From positions 17,221,863 to 17,285,862 of the forward strand of contig CM026386.1 of NCBI GenBank assembly GCA_014843695.1: a DNA stretch of 64,000 bases. The letters run 5' to 3'. This document shows positions 21,183 through 31,912 of this stretch, in pieces. This stretch comes from Archivesica marissinica (taxonomy: Eukaryota > Mollusca > Bivalvia > Venerida > Vesicomyidae). Within the stretch, counting starts at the first letter, position 1. Each line of letters begins with the position of its first letter. The notes beneath the pieces were generated by a model, which was not told where the DNA came from, did no database searches, and saw only the letters and a list, made by a program, of their open reading frames with translations. A program made the position numbers and the translations under genes.

Positions 21183-22032
21183 AAAAAAATTAATTTCTTA
21201 CTAAATTTGCGTAATATATAAATTTGGACAGGTTTTGAACAAGTTGCCTATTAATCTATGTAAGTAAGGTAATACACTTTTGTTTGGTAGGCCAAGTGTA
21301 ATAGTAGCATGTCAGAATTTTTTTTCTTAAATTTCTAAATTTAGGACAAATAATATATATTACTTTTTGTTTCTCATGTCATGTATAATAGGCAAGGTTA
21401 TTGCCGATCGTGCAGTACAATATGTTCTGTTCTGTTATAACGGAGGCCGATGGAGATTCCACTAGCTGAGCCTGACCTTATCAGAAATTCTGAGTATCGT
21501 GTTATGTGCGTATATTTTTATAATAATTTATTCCGATTGTGATCTGTTCACAGCTGGTGTGTAACTTGTATTTGTAAATTGCTTTTCTTCGGGGATATTT
21601 CTTTACTTGATCAACTATGACTTTCTAACCACGTGTCTTAATAAATGTAACACGAAAACGTTGAAATACTATATCATGTTAAATAATTGAATGTTGGCAA
21701 AGCTTTAATTGCTATTAGATAGCAAATAATCCGATTTGAAAAGATTCCAAGAAATAATTGTTTCCAAGAACATTCTGCAAATCAACAACCAGTAATGTAG
21801 ACCTATGGTGATCCTTGCATATTCATGTATATGCAGGCGCATGCGCAGTCCTATGCTAAGTATATTTTCGTCGTTTCTGCCCCATACGTCTGTATGCACA
21901 TTAAGATTTAATCACCTGTAATTATGATGTGATTTGGAAACTTTTGCTACATTAGTCAAATTCCAGAGCTATCATGTGTTTTTGTTTGGTTTTGAGGTTT
22001 AAGGTAGCAGCAACAGCTTTCGCTTTGTATCT
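21183..22032. other. Unassigned AT-rich DNA
   Basis: Contains T-rich stretches and a 64-codon minus-strand frame. Nothing identified. Confidence 0.4.
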
Positions 22033-22138
22033 TATGTTATATTTCGGGATTTACGCCTGCATCAGCACCATTTTGGGCTATATCGCCGGCGGGCAGTTTA
22101 CCTAACAACACCTTTCCTGGGCAGGCTCCAACGGTTAA
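22033..22138 (-). mobile_element. SINE-D 3' fragment
   Basis: ATGTTATATTTCGGGATTTA, GCATCAGCACCATTTTGGGC and TATCGCCGGCGGGCAGTTTA, stopping at CCAACGGTTAA. It abuts a second SINE-D copy in the same orientation, so the 3' half occurs twice in tandem. Confidence 0.88.
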
Positions 22139-22335
22139 TTATGTTATGTTATATTTCGGGTTTTACGCCTGCATCAGCACCATTTTGGGCTATATCGCCG
22201 GCGGGCAGTTTACCTAACAACACCTTTCCTGGGCAGGCTCCAGCGGTTAACCAGTACTTGGGTGCACCAACCTCCGTAAGAAACTGCCAACTTTGTCATA
22301 TAAATGAGACACGGTCTGAGCTGGGCTCGAACCGC
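22139..22335 (-). mobile_element. SINE-D, 5' truncated
   Basis: Runs from ATGTTATGTTATATTTCGGG to CTGGGCTCGAACC (B box on the minus strand). Its sequence is nearly identical to 31310-31500, so both are young. Confidence 0.88.
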
Positions 22336-22510
22336 TTTGCATCTTACTTAAAGCACACACTTATAGAACAAGATCCTACTAATTAAAATTGTTAATTTCG
22401 TATATGTACGCGTAGGATTTCATATAATACTCTAACCGCTTGATAGTAGTCCATTATTAATAATAACGGAGTGCAAGTACAGGTATGACGTCACGACAGT
22501 GTTTTAAAAA
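22336..22510. repeat. Dispersed repeat, copy 1 (partner 34895-35085)
   Basis: TACTAATTAAAATTGTTAAT, TTTCGTA, TACGCGTAG, AGTAGTCCA and TAATAACGGAGTGCAAGTAC-like blocks recur in order at 34.9-35.1 kb. The class is unknown. Confidence 0.75.
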
Positions 22511-23120
22511 ACAATATAGGGAAATTTGGTATAAAAATGTGCGAACTATTGGATAAATTAGTGCAATATGTTGTGCAAAAGATAGTAAAAACAAACATCT
22601 ATTTGCACGAATAAATATTGTCATATATAAATAGAAATGTATTTTATAAATACAGTTATTTATTTATATATATGATACATTGTTAACCATGTAAGATTAT
22701 GATTTTATGTAATATGTATAATCGTCTGCTATGTAATATGTATAATCGCCTGCTATTATTTTCGCGCCTAAATGATCAGTTCTCTGTTTGCGCGGGAACA
22801 TTTTCACTACCGAGTGCAGGTGGTCAGTTATGTAAGAATATAGCCGCTTTATAGATGACAGAGAAACAAGTCATAATATTGTATAACATCACAGATGTTT
22901 GGTGCCGTTATGTCTGTAATAGATGTAAATTTTGCTATTTAAGAAATGAGAAATGATGAAGAAATTAGTGCATTATTATCCTGCCAAAGAGGCATCTAAG
23001 GAATAAATGTAACTCACTTTAAGATAGAAACTGTTTCTATGATAGTTAGAAAAATAAATATTTAAAGAAGTATTAACTCTTAAATATTAAAGTCGTATTA
23101 AATATGTGAACGGAAGATCA
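22511..23120. other. Unassigned AT-rich DNA
   Basis: A short direct repeat (GCTATGTAATATGTATAATCG region near 22705-22755) is the only structure seen. Confidence 0.4.
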
Positions 23121-23406
23121 CAGACGGATCTGTAGTCCAGTGGTAACACGCTGGACTGGTAATCCAGGGATCGCAGGTTCGATCCCCCGTCTGACCCTAA
23201 TAAAATTAACAGTCTTTCAGATGGGACGTTAAACCGAGGTCTCGTGTCGGTGCTTTACATCGTGCACGTAAAAGAACCAGAGGAGATTCTGGAATGGGTC
23301 TCTGTCTGTATCATGCACTATCCTCCAAAATCTAAAATAACTAATCTCTTCAGGAGGCGTCGCTCATATGGGCAATCGGTAGCGACGATAAATAAACGTA
23401 AAAACA
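23121..23406 (+). mobile_element. SINE-C, full length, best copy
   Basis: The complete tRNA-Thr(GGT)-like head is followed by the body CAGTCTTTCAGATGGGACGT, AAACCGAGGTCTCGTGTCGG, TGCACGTAAAAGAACCAGAG and the hairpin tail. CGGAAGAT flanks both sides (about 23111 and 23419), a possible target duplication. The AGATGGGACGTTAAACCGAG block resembles the conserved central domains shared by distant metazoan SINE families (possibly the Nin type), but I cannot confirm which. Confidence 0.93.
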
Positions 23407-23660
23407 AAAAAAACTGATCGGAAGATAATTAGGCCGTTTAAGAAACGATTGTTTTGGCTAATATATCTATTGGAATAGTTTGATGAAGGAAGGAAATTAA
23501 TTTAGTCATATGGGACTATTATGAACATAAGGAAATAGTGAGGCGAAAAATAAGATACGAAATATTACGAAGATATGATACATGTTATAATATAAATTAA
23601 AGGCGATTGTTCTAAATTATATTATACAAAGGAAAATGATAGACTGTGTTGAGTTATAAA

Positions 23661-23808
23661 TTATTGAAGGACCATAGAGAAACCCTCTAGACAACGCCAG
23701 CGAGTCTACGATAGGATAGACCCTGGTTAGAGCATTATTGAAGGACCGTAGAGAAACCCCCTAGACAACTCCAGCGAGTCTACGATAGGATAGACCCTGG
23801 TTAGAGCA
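23661..23808. repeat. 74-bp tandem duplication
   Basis: TTATTGAAGGACC through GGATAGACCCTGGTTAGAGC occurs twice, with three or four substitutions between copies. Confidence 0.9.
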
Positions 23809-24029
23809 TTTATACCGGACAATATATATATGAGAAAGAGAGGTTTGCCACAATGCTAAGGATTATTTTCGTCACTCATGGTAGTAAAATCTATACATTC
23901 TAAGATTTGTAACGAAAATATAAAGTGCCCATTTTTTGTACGGCGTTAGTATATGATATATTATACATAACACATAATAATACACGAGGAAATGTGACTG
24001 TATGCAAATATATTAATATTATATAATTA

Positions 24030-24160
24030 TGCAACTCGATTGCGAAACACGTTTAAGCAACATTAAATGACTGGCTCTTGAGATCTCATTCCTGATGGAG
24101 TCAGTCGTCATGAGGGAGAGAGAAGAGACAACATGGAATTTAAATGCTTTGTCTGTGGTT
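24030..24160 (-). mobile_element. SINE-A 3' fragment, diverged
   Basis: CAACTCGATTGCGAAACACG, TCATTCCTGATGGAGTCAGT and GGGAGAGAGAAGAG belong to the SINE-A body and tail. The copy ends at ATGCTTTGTCTGTGG with no head. Confidence 0.78.
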
Positions 24161-24379
24161 CCATATGAATGTGTGTATGGTAGTATGAAGGAAGTACATG
24201 ATTGCAATATACAAGCACCAGGTACGTTGAGGAACACGATAACGAAATTGCAAGATAACAAAATGATATGGTAGCGAGATTGTAAGATAAGGAAATTGTA
24301 AGATACGGAAATTGTAAGATAGCGAAGTTGTAAGATGAAGATAACAAACCTGTCCAACACAAGCCGAAATGCTACGTAC

Positions 24380-24430
24380 ACACGCACGCACATACGCGCA
24401 CACACACGCACGCACGCACGCACGCACACT
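24380..24430. repeat. CACG/CA-rich microsatellite
   Basis: Mixed CACG, CGCA and CACA units. They produce the cysteine- and arginine-rich open frames on the minus strand here, which are not genes. Confidence 0.9.
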
Positions 24431-24639
24431 TAAAACAGGAAGACTCGTATTTATATCAGTTGAGTTTTCTTCAAAGATCGGATATAAGATTAAACGGAAA
24501 ACAAATGTAAGGGGGAATTATCTATGTACAGAGAGTGCAATGTATATTTGAAATACGTGAGTAAGCAAGTATAAGCAAGCAAGGACGTACGAAGCAAGCA
24601 AGCAAATAGAGTGTACGAAGAAAGTACGTGACTAAGTAC

Positions 24640-24890
24640 GTAGCATGTATGTACGAAGTCAGATCTTACAAGTAAGTACGAGTATGTATGTAGGTACAAA
24701 TCATGTATGTACGAAGTCAGATCTTACAAGTAAGTACGAGTATGTATGTAGGTACAAATCATGTATGTAAGATCTTACGTAAATACGTAAATAACTAGTA
24801 CGTATGTAAGTACAAAGTATATATGTACGAAGTAAGATATTATGTAAATACGTAAATAACTAGTACGTATGTAAGTATGTAAGTACAAAG
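24640..24890. repeat. 58-bp tandem repeat
   Basis: GTACGAAGTCAGATCTTACA with AGTAAGTACGAGTATGTATG is repeated at 24651 and 24709. It grades into GTACGTA-rich sequence and then into the 69-bp array. Confidence 0.8.
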
Positions 24891-25440
24891 TAGGTGTGTA
24901 CGAAGTAACAACTTACGTAGGTTAGTAAATAAGTACGAAGTACGTACGTAAGTCAAATGTAGGTATGTACGAAGTAACAACTTACGTAAGTACGTAAATA
25001 AGTACGAAGTACGTACTTAAATAAAAGGTAGGTATGCACGAAGTAGCAACTTACGTACGTTAGTAATTAAGTACGAACGTAAGTAAAAGGTAGGTATGTA
25101 CGTGGTAACAACTTACGTACGTTAGTAAATAAGTACGAAGTACGTACGTAAGTCAAATGTAGGTATGTACGAAGTAACAACTTACGTACGTTAGTAAATA
25201 AGTACGAAGTACGTACGTAAGTCAAATGTAGGTATGTACGAAGTAACAACTTACGTACGTTAGTAATTAAGTACGAAGTACGTACGTACGTCAAATGTAG
25301 GTATGTACGAAGTAACAGCTTACGTACGTTAGTAATTAAGTACGAAGTACGTACGTAAGTAAAATGTAGGTATGTATGAAGTAACAACTTACATACGTTA
25401 CTAAATAAGTACGAAGTATATACTAAGTTAATGTTTATTT
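24880..25440. repeat. 69-bp tandem array, about eight copies
   Basis: AGGTATGTACGAAGTAACAA recurs at about 24960, 25161, 25230 and 25299. The unit is built from GTAC/TACGTA motifs. A 130-codon minus-strand frame (25067-25459) encodes a 23-residue repeat such as RTYLHLTYVRTSYL and exists only because 69 is divisible by three. Confidence 0.88.
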
Positions 25441-25890
25441 GTGCTTGTTGAACCCTCAAAGAACTTATTGCCAGAGCAACAATATCAGTGCCGGTAGATA
25501 TGGTTGATTGTGCCGGGTTGTGTGTGGTTATGTGTGTGGGGGTTGTGTGTGATTGTGCGGCGTGTGTGGGGTTCAGGTGCTAGTTGTTAGAGGTTTGGTA
25601 TCTATGCAGACTATGCATTTGGGGGAAAGAAAGTTAATTTGAATACAAGTTAATGAAAAATAGTATACATGACTATTATACGCCTATTTTATGTGTCGCT
25701 ATCAATGGCATAACCTCCGAATATTAAGTCGTGCATATATTTACTTAATATGTCCGCACTAGAAAGTAGTCAGTATATAAATGTTCTAACAATTTCATTT
25801 CCAATAATAGATAGATAGATATATAGATAGATATTAATCACTAGTAAAGTAGCTTTTGCAAACAGCACAGAGCCAGGTCAGACGGTACAG
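25441..25890. other. Unassigned DNA with GT-rich and GATA stretches
   Basis: A TGTGTG-rich segment (25497-25575) and a short GATA run (25808-25832). No gene recognised. Confidence 0.45.
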
Positions 25891-25997
25891 AACAAGTACT
25901 GTTTAACCACTGGAGCCTGCACATGAAATGTGTTGCTAGGTAAACTGCCCGTCGCTCAAATGGGTAACCGGTAGCGACGTTAAACAAACTTAAATAT
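25891..25997 (+). mobile_element. SINE-D subtype with hairpin tail, 3' fragment
   Basis: TAACCACTGGAGCCTGCACA, TTGCTAGGTAAACTGCCCGT, then GTCGCTCAAATGGGTAACCG, GTAGCGACG and TTAAACAAACTTAAA. The tail differs from the AACATAACA-tailed SINE-D copies. Confidence 0.8.
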
Positions 25998-26067
25998 TAA
26001 AACATAAGTGTGAGTGAATTAGAGATAGACATCAAGTAAATTATTCAATATTTTAAAGTGAACTGAT

Positions 26068-26073
26068 CTCTCT

Positions 26074-26124
<51 letters not shown>
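26068..26124. repeat. CT then AT dinucleotide microsatellite
   Basis: (CT)n at 26068-26104 and (AT)n at 26105-26124. The (AT)n end touches the element at 26126. Confidence 0.95.
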
Positions 26125-26125
<1 letters not shown>

Positions 26126-26308
26126 CAGTCTGCATCCGTTATGTCGAATTCCGTCGGACCGGACAAAATACTTCGACATAACCGAAGCTTGACTTAATGA
26201 AATTCTATATAAACGGAGCCAGTTATATATATGTAAAATGATAGTGTTTGAAACGGGACTTTGATCTGACTTCGAGATAACCGACTTTGACATAACGGAT
26301 GTAGACTG
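26126..26308. mobile_element. 183-bp Tc1/mariner or pogo-like MITE
   Basis: The left end is CAGTCTGCATCCGTTATGTC. The right end, reversed, is CAGTCTACATCCGTTATGTC, 19 of 20 matching, and TA flanks both sides. The interior repeats CGACATAACCGAAG-type motifs. It has no transposase. Confidence 0.87.
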
Positions 26309-26490
26309 TATGTATACTTATAATATCAGCAGATCTTTCAGATAGTTCTATGACATTGTAGTAATACAGAATGCAGTGGGCAATGGTCACAAAGAACAAT
26401 AACTCTGATTTTACTATGATCACTTATATATGGGAGAGTAATCCCCCTTTACACAAATATACAGAAAATAAACATAAATAATATATATAA

Positions 26491-26716
26491 AGTAAAGTGT
26501 TTGTTTTATTATAGTGTCACCCCTATTTAAAGGGCCAGCCATTTCTGACTTATGGGACACTATGGGAATCCTATGCTTGTATGCCAGACGCCAGGCTGGT
26601 AGGCAATCGGTAACCATTATTTAACTAGCTGGCGGCTCACCAACCGGCCATATCAGAACGAACCCCTGACGAGATTCGAACCTTCGACCTCCCGCTCCGT
26701 AGGCGGATGCCTTAAC
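26491..26716 (-). mobile_element. SINE-E, 5' head truncated
   Basis: On the minus strand it has a B-box region (GAAGGTTCGAATCTC), TTCTGATATGGCCGGTTGG and GCCTGGCGTCTGGCATACAA. The 3' hairpin is GGCTGGCCCTTTAAATAGGG, followed by an A/T tail. The head stops at the end of GCCTTAACC and is replaced by (AT)n. Confidence 0.82.
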
Positions 26717-27059
26717 CTATATATATATAGGACGAGTTTTGGAATTTTAGCGAGCTTGAACACAATTCCAAAACCAAATTCATAAAATATGAAATCACAA
26801 CGAGTGCAAGATCCTTTTTATCGCATTACCACAGTTTGAAGAAACAATACGTTTCTGTTTGCCAGTATATTTTCTGAGCCTTATTACATTAAGCTGTATC
26901 CGTACGCCGTAGTAAATAGTCCCTGATAATCAAACAACTTCATGCAAATAATCAACACAATAGTTTTAATTACTGTATTCTGCTTGTGCATATTTAAGAT
27001 TTTATTGATCTAAACAGTTGAGTTTCAAAACAATCTACATGTATATGTCGAATGTGTAT

Positions 27060-27190
27060 CGCAAACTGTCAATGTCATGCCGCGACCAATCAGAATCAGT
27101 CCAGCTGTTATTACACGTGTGGGCATATAGGAAAATATGTAATAACGTTATTACATTGAATACAAGCACAGTTATATGATAACGATTAGA
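27060..27190. repeat. Fragment related to the 16784-17491 element end
   Basis: ATGCCGCGACCAATCAGAAT, TTACACGTGTG and TACAAGCACAGTTATATGAT match both sides of the retroelement insertion at 17505-17782, giving an approximate empty site. Confidence 0.65.
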
Positions 27191-27307
27191 GTTTCTTTCC
27201 ATTTCCACATTGATCAGTACAGTGCCTAACAAATCTGGGTTTTATAAGGGTTTTTTTTTATAATCACAGACGCTTGGTTCTGGCCCCGATCTATTTCCTG
27301 TATTTGT

Positions 27308-27965
27308 TTAACCCTTTCCCTCATAGAAGCACCTGTTGACGCCATAACCAATACGACATACATTGACAATTAGTAGCCAAACCAATGTTCATAAACCCTT
27401 TCCCTCATAGAAGCACCTCTTGACGCTATTACCAATACAACATACATTAACCCTTTCCCTCATAGAAGCACCTCTTGACGCCATTACCAATACCACATAC
27501 ATTAACCCTTTCCATCATAGAAACACCTCTTGACGCCATAACCAATACGACATACATTAACCCTTTCCCTCATAGAAACACCTCTTGACGCCATAACCAA
27601 TACGACATACATTAACCATTTCCCTCATAGAAGCACCTCTTGACGCCATAACCAATACGACATACATTAACCCTTTCCCTCATAGAAGCACCTCTTTACG
27701 CCATAACCAATACGACACACATTAACCCTTTCACTCATAGAAGCACCTCTTGACGCCATAACCAATACGACATACATTAACCCTTTCCCTCATAGAAGCA
27801 CCTCTTGACGCCATAACCAATACGACATACATTAACCCTTTCCCTCATAGAAGCATCTCTTGACGCCATAACCAATACGACATACATTAACCCTTTCCCT
27901 CATAGAAGCACCTCTTGACGCCATAACCAATACGACACACATTGACAATTAGTAGCCAAACCAAT
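27308..27965. repeat. 55-bp array made of the element's left end
   Basis: About eleven copies of TTAACCCTTTCCCTCATAGA, AGCACCTCTTGACGCCATAA and CCAATACGACATACA. Each carries TTAA plus the terminal sequence. The first and last copies continue into TTGACAATTAGTAGCCAAAC, the sequence that would follow the end in an unamplified element. Confidence 0.93.
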
Positions 27966-28928
27966 GCTCATAATAAATGCCAGAATCACATGTAGTCCCA
28001 GTAATATCTATGGAGGTGGGATATATATGGTGACTACTTATCCACTGCATGATAGCTAAATGGCTGTCGTTTGTATGGTGATATAATAGTATATTAACCT
28101 AAATCTCTATGTAGTCCCAGTAATATCTATGGAGGTGGGATAGATATGGTGACTACTTATCCACTACATGATAGCTAAATGGCTGTCGTTTGTAAGGAGA
28201 TATAATAGTATATTAACCTAAATCTCTATGTAGTCCCAGTAATATCTATGGAGGTGGGATAGATATGGCGACTACTTATCCACTGCATGATAGCTAAATG
28301 GCTGTCGTTTGTATGGAGATATAATAGTATATTAACCTAAATCTCTATGTAGTCCCAGTACTATCTATGGAGGTGGGATATATGGTAACTACTTATCCAC
28401 TGCATGCTAGCTAAATGGCTGTCGTTTGTATGGAGATATAATAGTATATTAACCTAAATCTCTATGAAGTCTCAGTAATATCTATGGAGGTGGGATAGAT
28501 ATGGCGACTACTTATCCACTGCATGATAGCTAAATGGCTGTCGTTTGTATGGAGATATAATAGTATATTAACCTAAATCTCTATGAAGTCTCAGTAATAT
28601 CTATGGAGGTGGGATAGATATGGCGACTACTTATCCACTGCATGATAGCTAAATGGCTGTCGTTTGTATGGAGATATAATAGTATATTAACCTAAATCTC
28701 TATGTAGTCTCAGTAATATCTATGTAGGTGTGGTAGATATGGCGACTACTTATCCACTGCATGATAGTTAAATGGCTGTCGTTTGTATGGTGATATAATA
28801 GTATATTAACCTAAATCTCTATGTAGTCTCAGTAATATCTATGGAGGTGGGATAGATATGGCGACTACTTATCCACTGCATGATAGCTAAATGGCTGTCG
28901 TTTGTATGGAGATATAATAGTATATTAA

Positions 28929-29528
28929 AGCAGCATTACATCGTATGAAATAAAATATATATGAAAAATTCAATTTTTACGTATGGGTAGCAATGCTGCT
29001 ACACATTCTAACATTATACTTTGTATGCTTATGTTCATTTGGTAAACAGTTTTTTTTTGCGATAAAACAAACTCGAAACCGAAAGTAGGACTTTCCGTGC
29101 CGATCGGTCACGCACTTGTTTACAACCGGAACGCATCGTTCGCACTTGTTTACATTCAGAATGCATCGACCCCATTTGTCCCACGTTGTATGTTTTAATG
29201 AAATTACTTGATATATTTATTCATACCTCTGTTAGCGTCTTTTAGGGACATTTCTACATCCCCGCGAGGGGTTCGACATTAGATGAAGATAGATAGATAG
29301 TATTTCATGTTCAAAATATATATGTTGTTTTCTACATCCTCTGTTGTTTCACGCATGCGCGCTGTGCGTGTTTACATTTCGCGTGTTGATAAACAAATTC
29401 GCGTATACGACGGTTTAAATTTATTGGAATTTTATCGTTTCTTAGCGACTATTTCGATTTTTGTAAACACACACACATTAGTATTTATATTTTACCCAAA
29501 ACATCCTTTATTACGATGTAATGCTGCT
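28929..29528. mobile_element. 600-bp TTAA-flanked element, copy 1
   Basis: The ends are AGCAGCATTACATCGTA and its exact reverse TACGATGTAATGCTGCT, each next to TTAA (28925-28928, 29529-29532). It is inserted in the ATATTAACCTAAAT of a 119-bp monomer. The family could be piggyBac or Kolobok. A 76-codon frame at 29307 runs out through the terminal repeat and is probably not coding. Confidence 0.9.
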
Positions 29529-30333
29529 TTAACCTAAATCTCTATGAAGTCCGACTACTTAATCACTGCATGATAGCTAAATGGCTGTCGTTTGTACGGA
29601 GATATAATAGTATATTAACCTAAATCTCTATGAAGTCCCAATAATATCGATGGAGGTGCGATAGATATGCCGACTACTTATTCACTGCATGATAGCTAAA
29701 TGACTGTCGTTTGTAAGGTGATATAATAGTATATTAACCTAAATCTCTATGTAGTCCCAGTACTATCTATGGAGGTGGGATATATATGGTAACTACTTTA
29801 TCCACTGCATGCTAGCTAAATGGCTGTCGTTTGTATGGAGATATAATAGTATATTAACCTAAATCTCTATGAAGTCTCAGTAATATCTATGGAGGTGGGA
29901 TATATATGGCGACTACTTATCCACTGCATGATAGCTAAATGGCTGTCGTTTGTATGGAGATATAATAGTATATTAACCTAAATCTCTATGAAGTCTCAGT
30001 AATATCTATTGAGGTGGGATAGATATGGCGACTACTTATCCACTGCATGATAGCTAAATGGCTGTCGTTTGTATGGAGATATAATAGTATATTAACCTAA
30101 ATCTCTATGTAGTCTCAGTAATATCTATGTAGGTGTGGTAGATATGGCGACTACTTATCCACTGCATGATAGTTAAATGGCTGTCGTTTGTATGGAGATA
30201 TAATAGTATATTAACCTAAATCTCTATGTAGTCTCAGTAATATCTATGGAGGTGGGATAGATATGGCGACTACTTATCCACTGCATGATAGCTAAATGGC
30301 TGTCGTTTGTATGGAGATATAATAGTATATTAA

Positions 30334-30933
30334 AGCAGCATTACATCGTATGAAATAAAATATATATGAAAAATTCAATTTTTACGTATGGGTAGCAATG
30401 CTGCTACACATTCTAACATTATACTTTGTATGCTTATGTTCATTTGGTAAACAGTTTTTTTTTGCGATAAAACAAACTCGAAACCGAAAGTAGGACTTTC
30501 CGTGCCGATCGGTCACGCACTTGTTTACAACCGGAACGCATCGTTCGCACTTGTTTACATTCAGAATGCATCGACCCCATTTGTCCCACGTTGTATGTTT
30601 TAATGAAATTACTTGATATATTTATTCATACCTCTGTTAGCGTCTTTTAGGGACATTTCTACATCCCCGCGAGGGGTTCGACATTAGATGAAGATAGATA
30701 GATAGTATTTCATGTTCAAAATATATATGTTGTTTTCTACATCCTCTGTTGTTTCACGCATGCGCGCTGTGCGTGTTTACATTTCGCGTGTTGATAAACA
30801 AATTCGCGTATACGACGGTTTAAATTTATTGGAATTTTATCGTTTCTTAGCGACTATTTCGATTTTTGTAAACACACACACATTAGTATTTATATTTTAC
30901 CCAAAACATCCTTTATTACGATGTAATGCTGCT
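30334..30933. mobile_element. 600-bp TTAA-flanked element, copy 2
   Basis: It looks identical to 28929-29528 and sits in the same position of the same monomer context, 1405 bp downstream. It therefore arose by duplication of the block and is not a second insertion. Confidence 0.9.
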
Positions 30934-31309
30934 TTAACCTAAATCTCTATGAAGTCCGACTACTTAATCACTGCATGATAGCTAAATGGCTGTCGTTTGT
31001 ACGGAGATATAATAGTATATTAACCTAAATCTCTATGAAGTCCCAATAATATCGATGGAGGTGCGATAGATATGCCGACTACTTATTCACTGCATGATAG
31101 CTAAATGACTGTCGTTTGTAAGGTGATATAATAGTATATCAACCTAACTCTCTATGAAGGAAAGGGTTAAGCATACAATACATGACACACTGCATACACG
31201 CGTACACACATTTTAGACGATATTCAAGAAAGTTTAAAAATGACAATGTATTGCATTGTTATAAACACTTTCTTGGATAACATGTTGTGCATCATACTAT
31301 CCATATAAA

Positions 31310-31576
31310 TGTTATGTTATATTTCGGGTTTTACGCCTGCATCAGCACCATTTTGGGCTATATCGCCGGCGGGCAGTTTACCTAACAACACCTTTCCTGG
31401 GCAGGCTCCAGCGGTTAACCAGTACTTGGGTGCACCAACCTCCGTAAGAAACTGCCAACTTTTTCATATAAATGAGACACGGTCTGAGCGGGGCTCGAAC
31501 ACGTGACCATCAGTGATGATAGGTTACAGTGGTATACAAGTCAGCGACCTTAACCACTCGACCACGTAGGCGGACT
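31310..31576 (-). mobile_element. SINE-D, full length, with 14-bp target duplication
   Basis: It is flanked by ACTATCCATATAAA at 31296-31309 and 31577-31590. On the minus strand the head CCGCCTACGTGGTCGAGTGG, then TTAAGGTCGCTGACTTG, resembles a class II (Ser/Leu) tRNA, with B box GTGTTCGAGCCCC. The body is AGTTGGCAGTTTCTTACGG, TTAACCGCTGGAGCC and GCCCGCCGGCGATATAGCCC. It ends in a short AACATAACAT tail and is the reference copy for the family. Confidence 0.94.
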
Positions 31577-31598
31577 ACTATCCATATAAAGACCGCCT

Positions 31599-31727
31599 TC
31601 TTATATGAACAGGTTGGCAGTTTCGTACGGAGGTTAACCGCTGAAGCCTACCCAGGAAAGGTGGTGTTATGCAAAATGCCCGTCGCTCAAATGGGCAACC
31701 GGTATCGACGTTAAATAAACTTAAAAT
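31599..31727 (+). mobile_element. SINE-D subtype with hairpin tail
   Basis: AGGTTGGCAGTTTCGTACGG, TAACCGCTGAAGCCTACCC, then GTCGCTCAAATGGGCAACCG, GTATCGACG and TTAAATAAACTTAAAA. The SINE at 31310 landed at its left edge in the opposite orientation. Confidence 0.82.
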
Positions 31728-31912
31728 AAAATAAAAAGTTTGCAATTAATTGGCTTGGATACCTATTTTTTAACTCGTTCATCGCCATTATCGCATAAAA
31801 GCGACTTTGCAAAAAGGAGAGAACGCGATCAGATATAACAGAATGTGCGGTCTGATCAGGCTATATGCTGATTGCTGTTCCGACAGTGGAGCTGAAGCAC
31901 CTGTCCGAATAT

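Larger units (their letters stand above)
27985..31150. repeat. 119-bp tandem array, split by two element copies
   Basis: The unit CCTAAATCTCTATGTAGTCC, AGTAATATCTATGGAGGTGG, GCGACTACTTATCCACTGCA, GATAGCTAAATGGCTGTCG repeats at 28098, 28217, 28336 and onward. It is interrupted at 28929-29528 and 30334-30933. Units after the first insertion reappear after the second, 1405 bp later, with nearly no changes. Confidence 0.94.
27308..31170. mobile_element. Large TTAA-flanked piggyBac-like non-autonomous element
   Basis: TTAA at 27308-27311 and at 31167-31170 bracket inverted ends CCCTTTCCCTCATAGA (27312-27327) and, reversed from 31151-31166, CCCTTTCCTTCATAGA, which is 15 of 16 matching. TTAA targets with ends starting CCC are typical of piggyBac. 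No transposase frame is present. The 3.86-kb interior is almost all tandem repeat (a 55-bp and a 119-bp array) plus two copies of a second TTAA element. An alternative is chance similarity of the right end to the repeat unit, but the match, orientation and TTAA all agree. Confidence 0.75.

Noticed and set aside
23121..23200. A functional tRNA-Thr gene
   Set aside because: The same head recurs with a constant body and tail at several places, so it is a SINE.
29307..29537. Duplicated 76-codon frame as a gene inside the TTAA element
   Set aside because: It runs through the terminal inverted repeat, has no recognisable domain, and its identity in the second copy is explained by block duplication.
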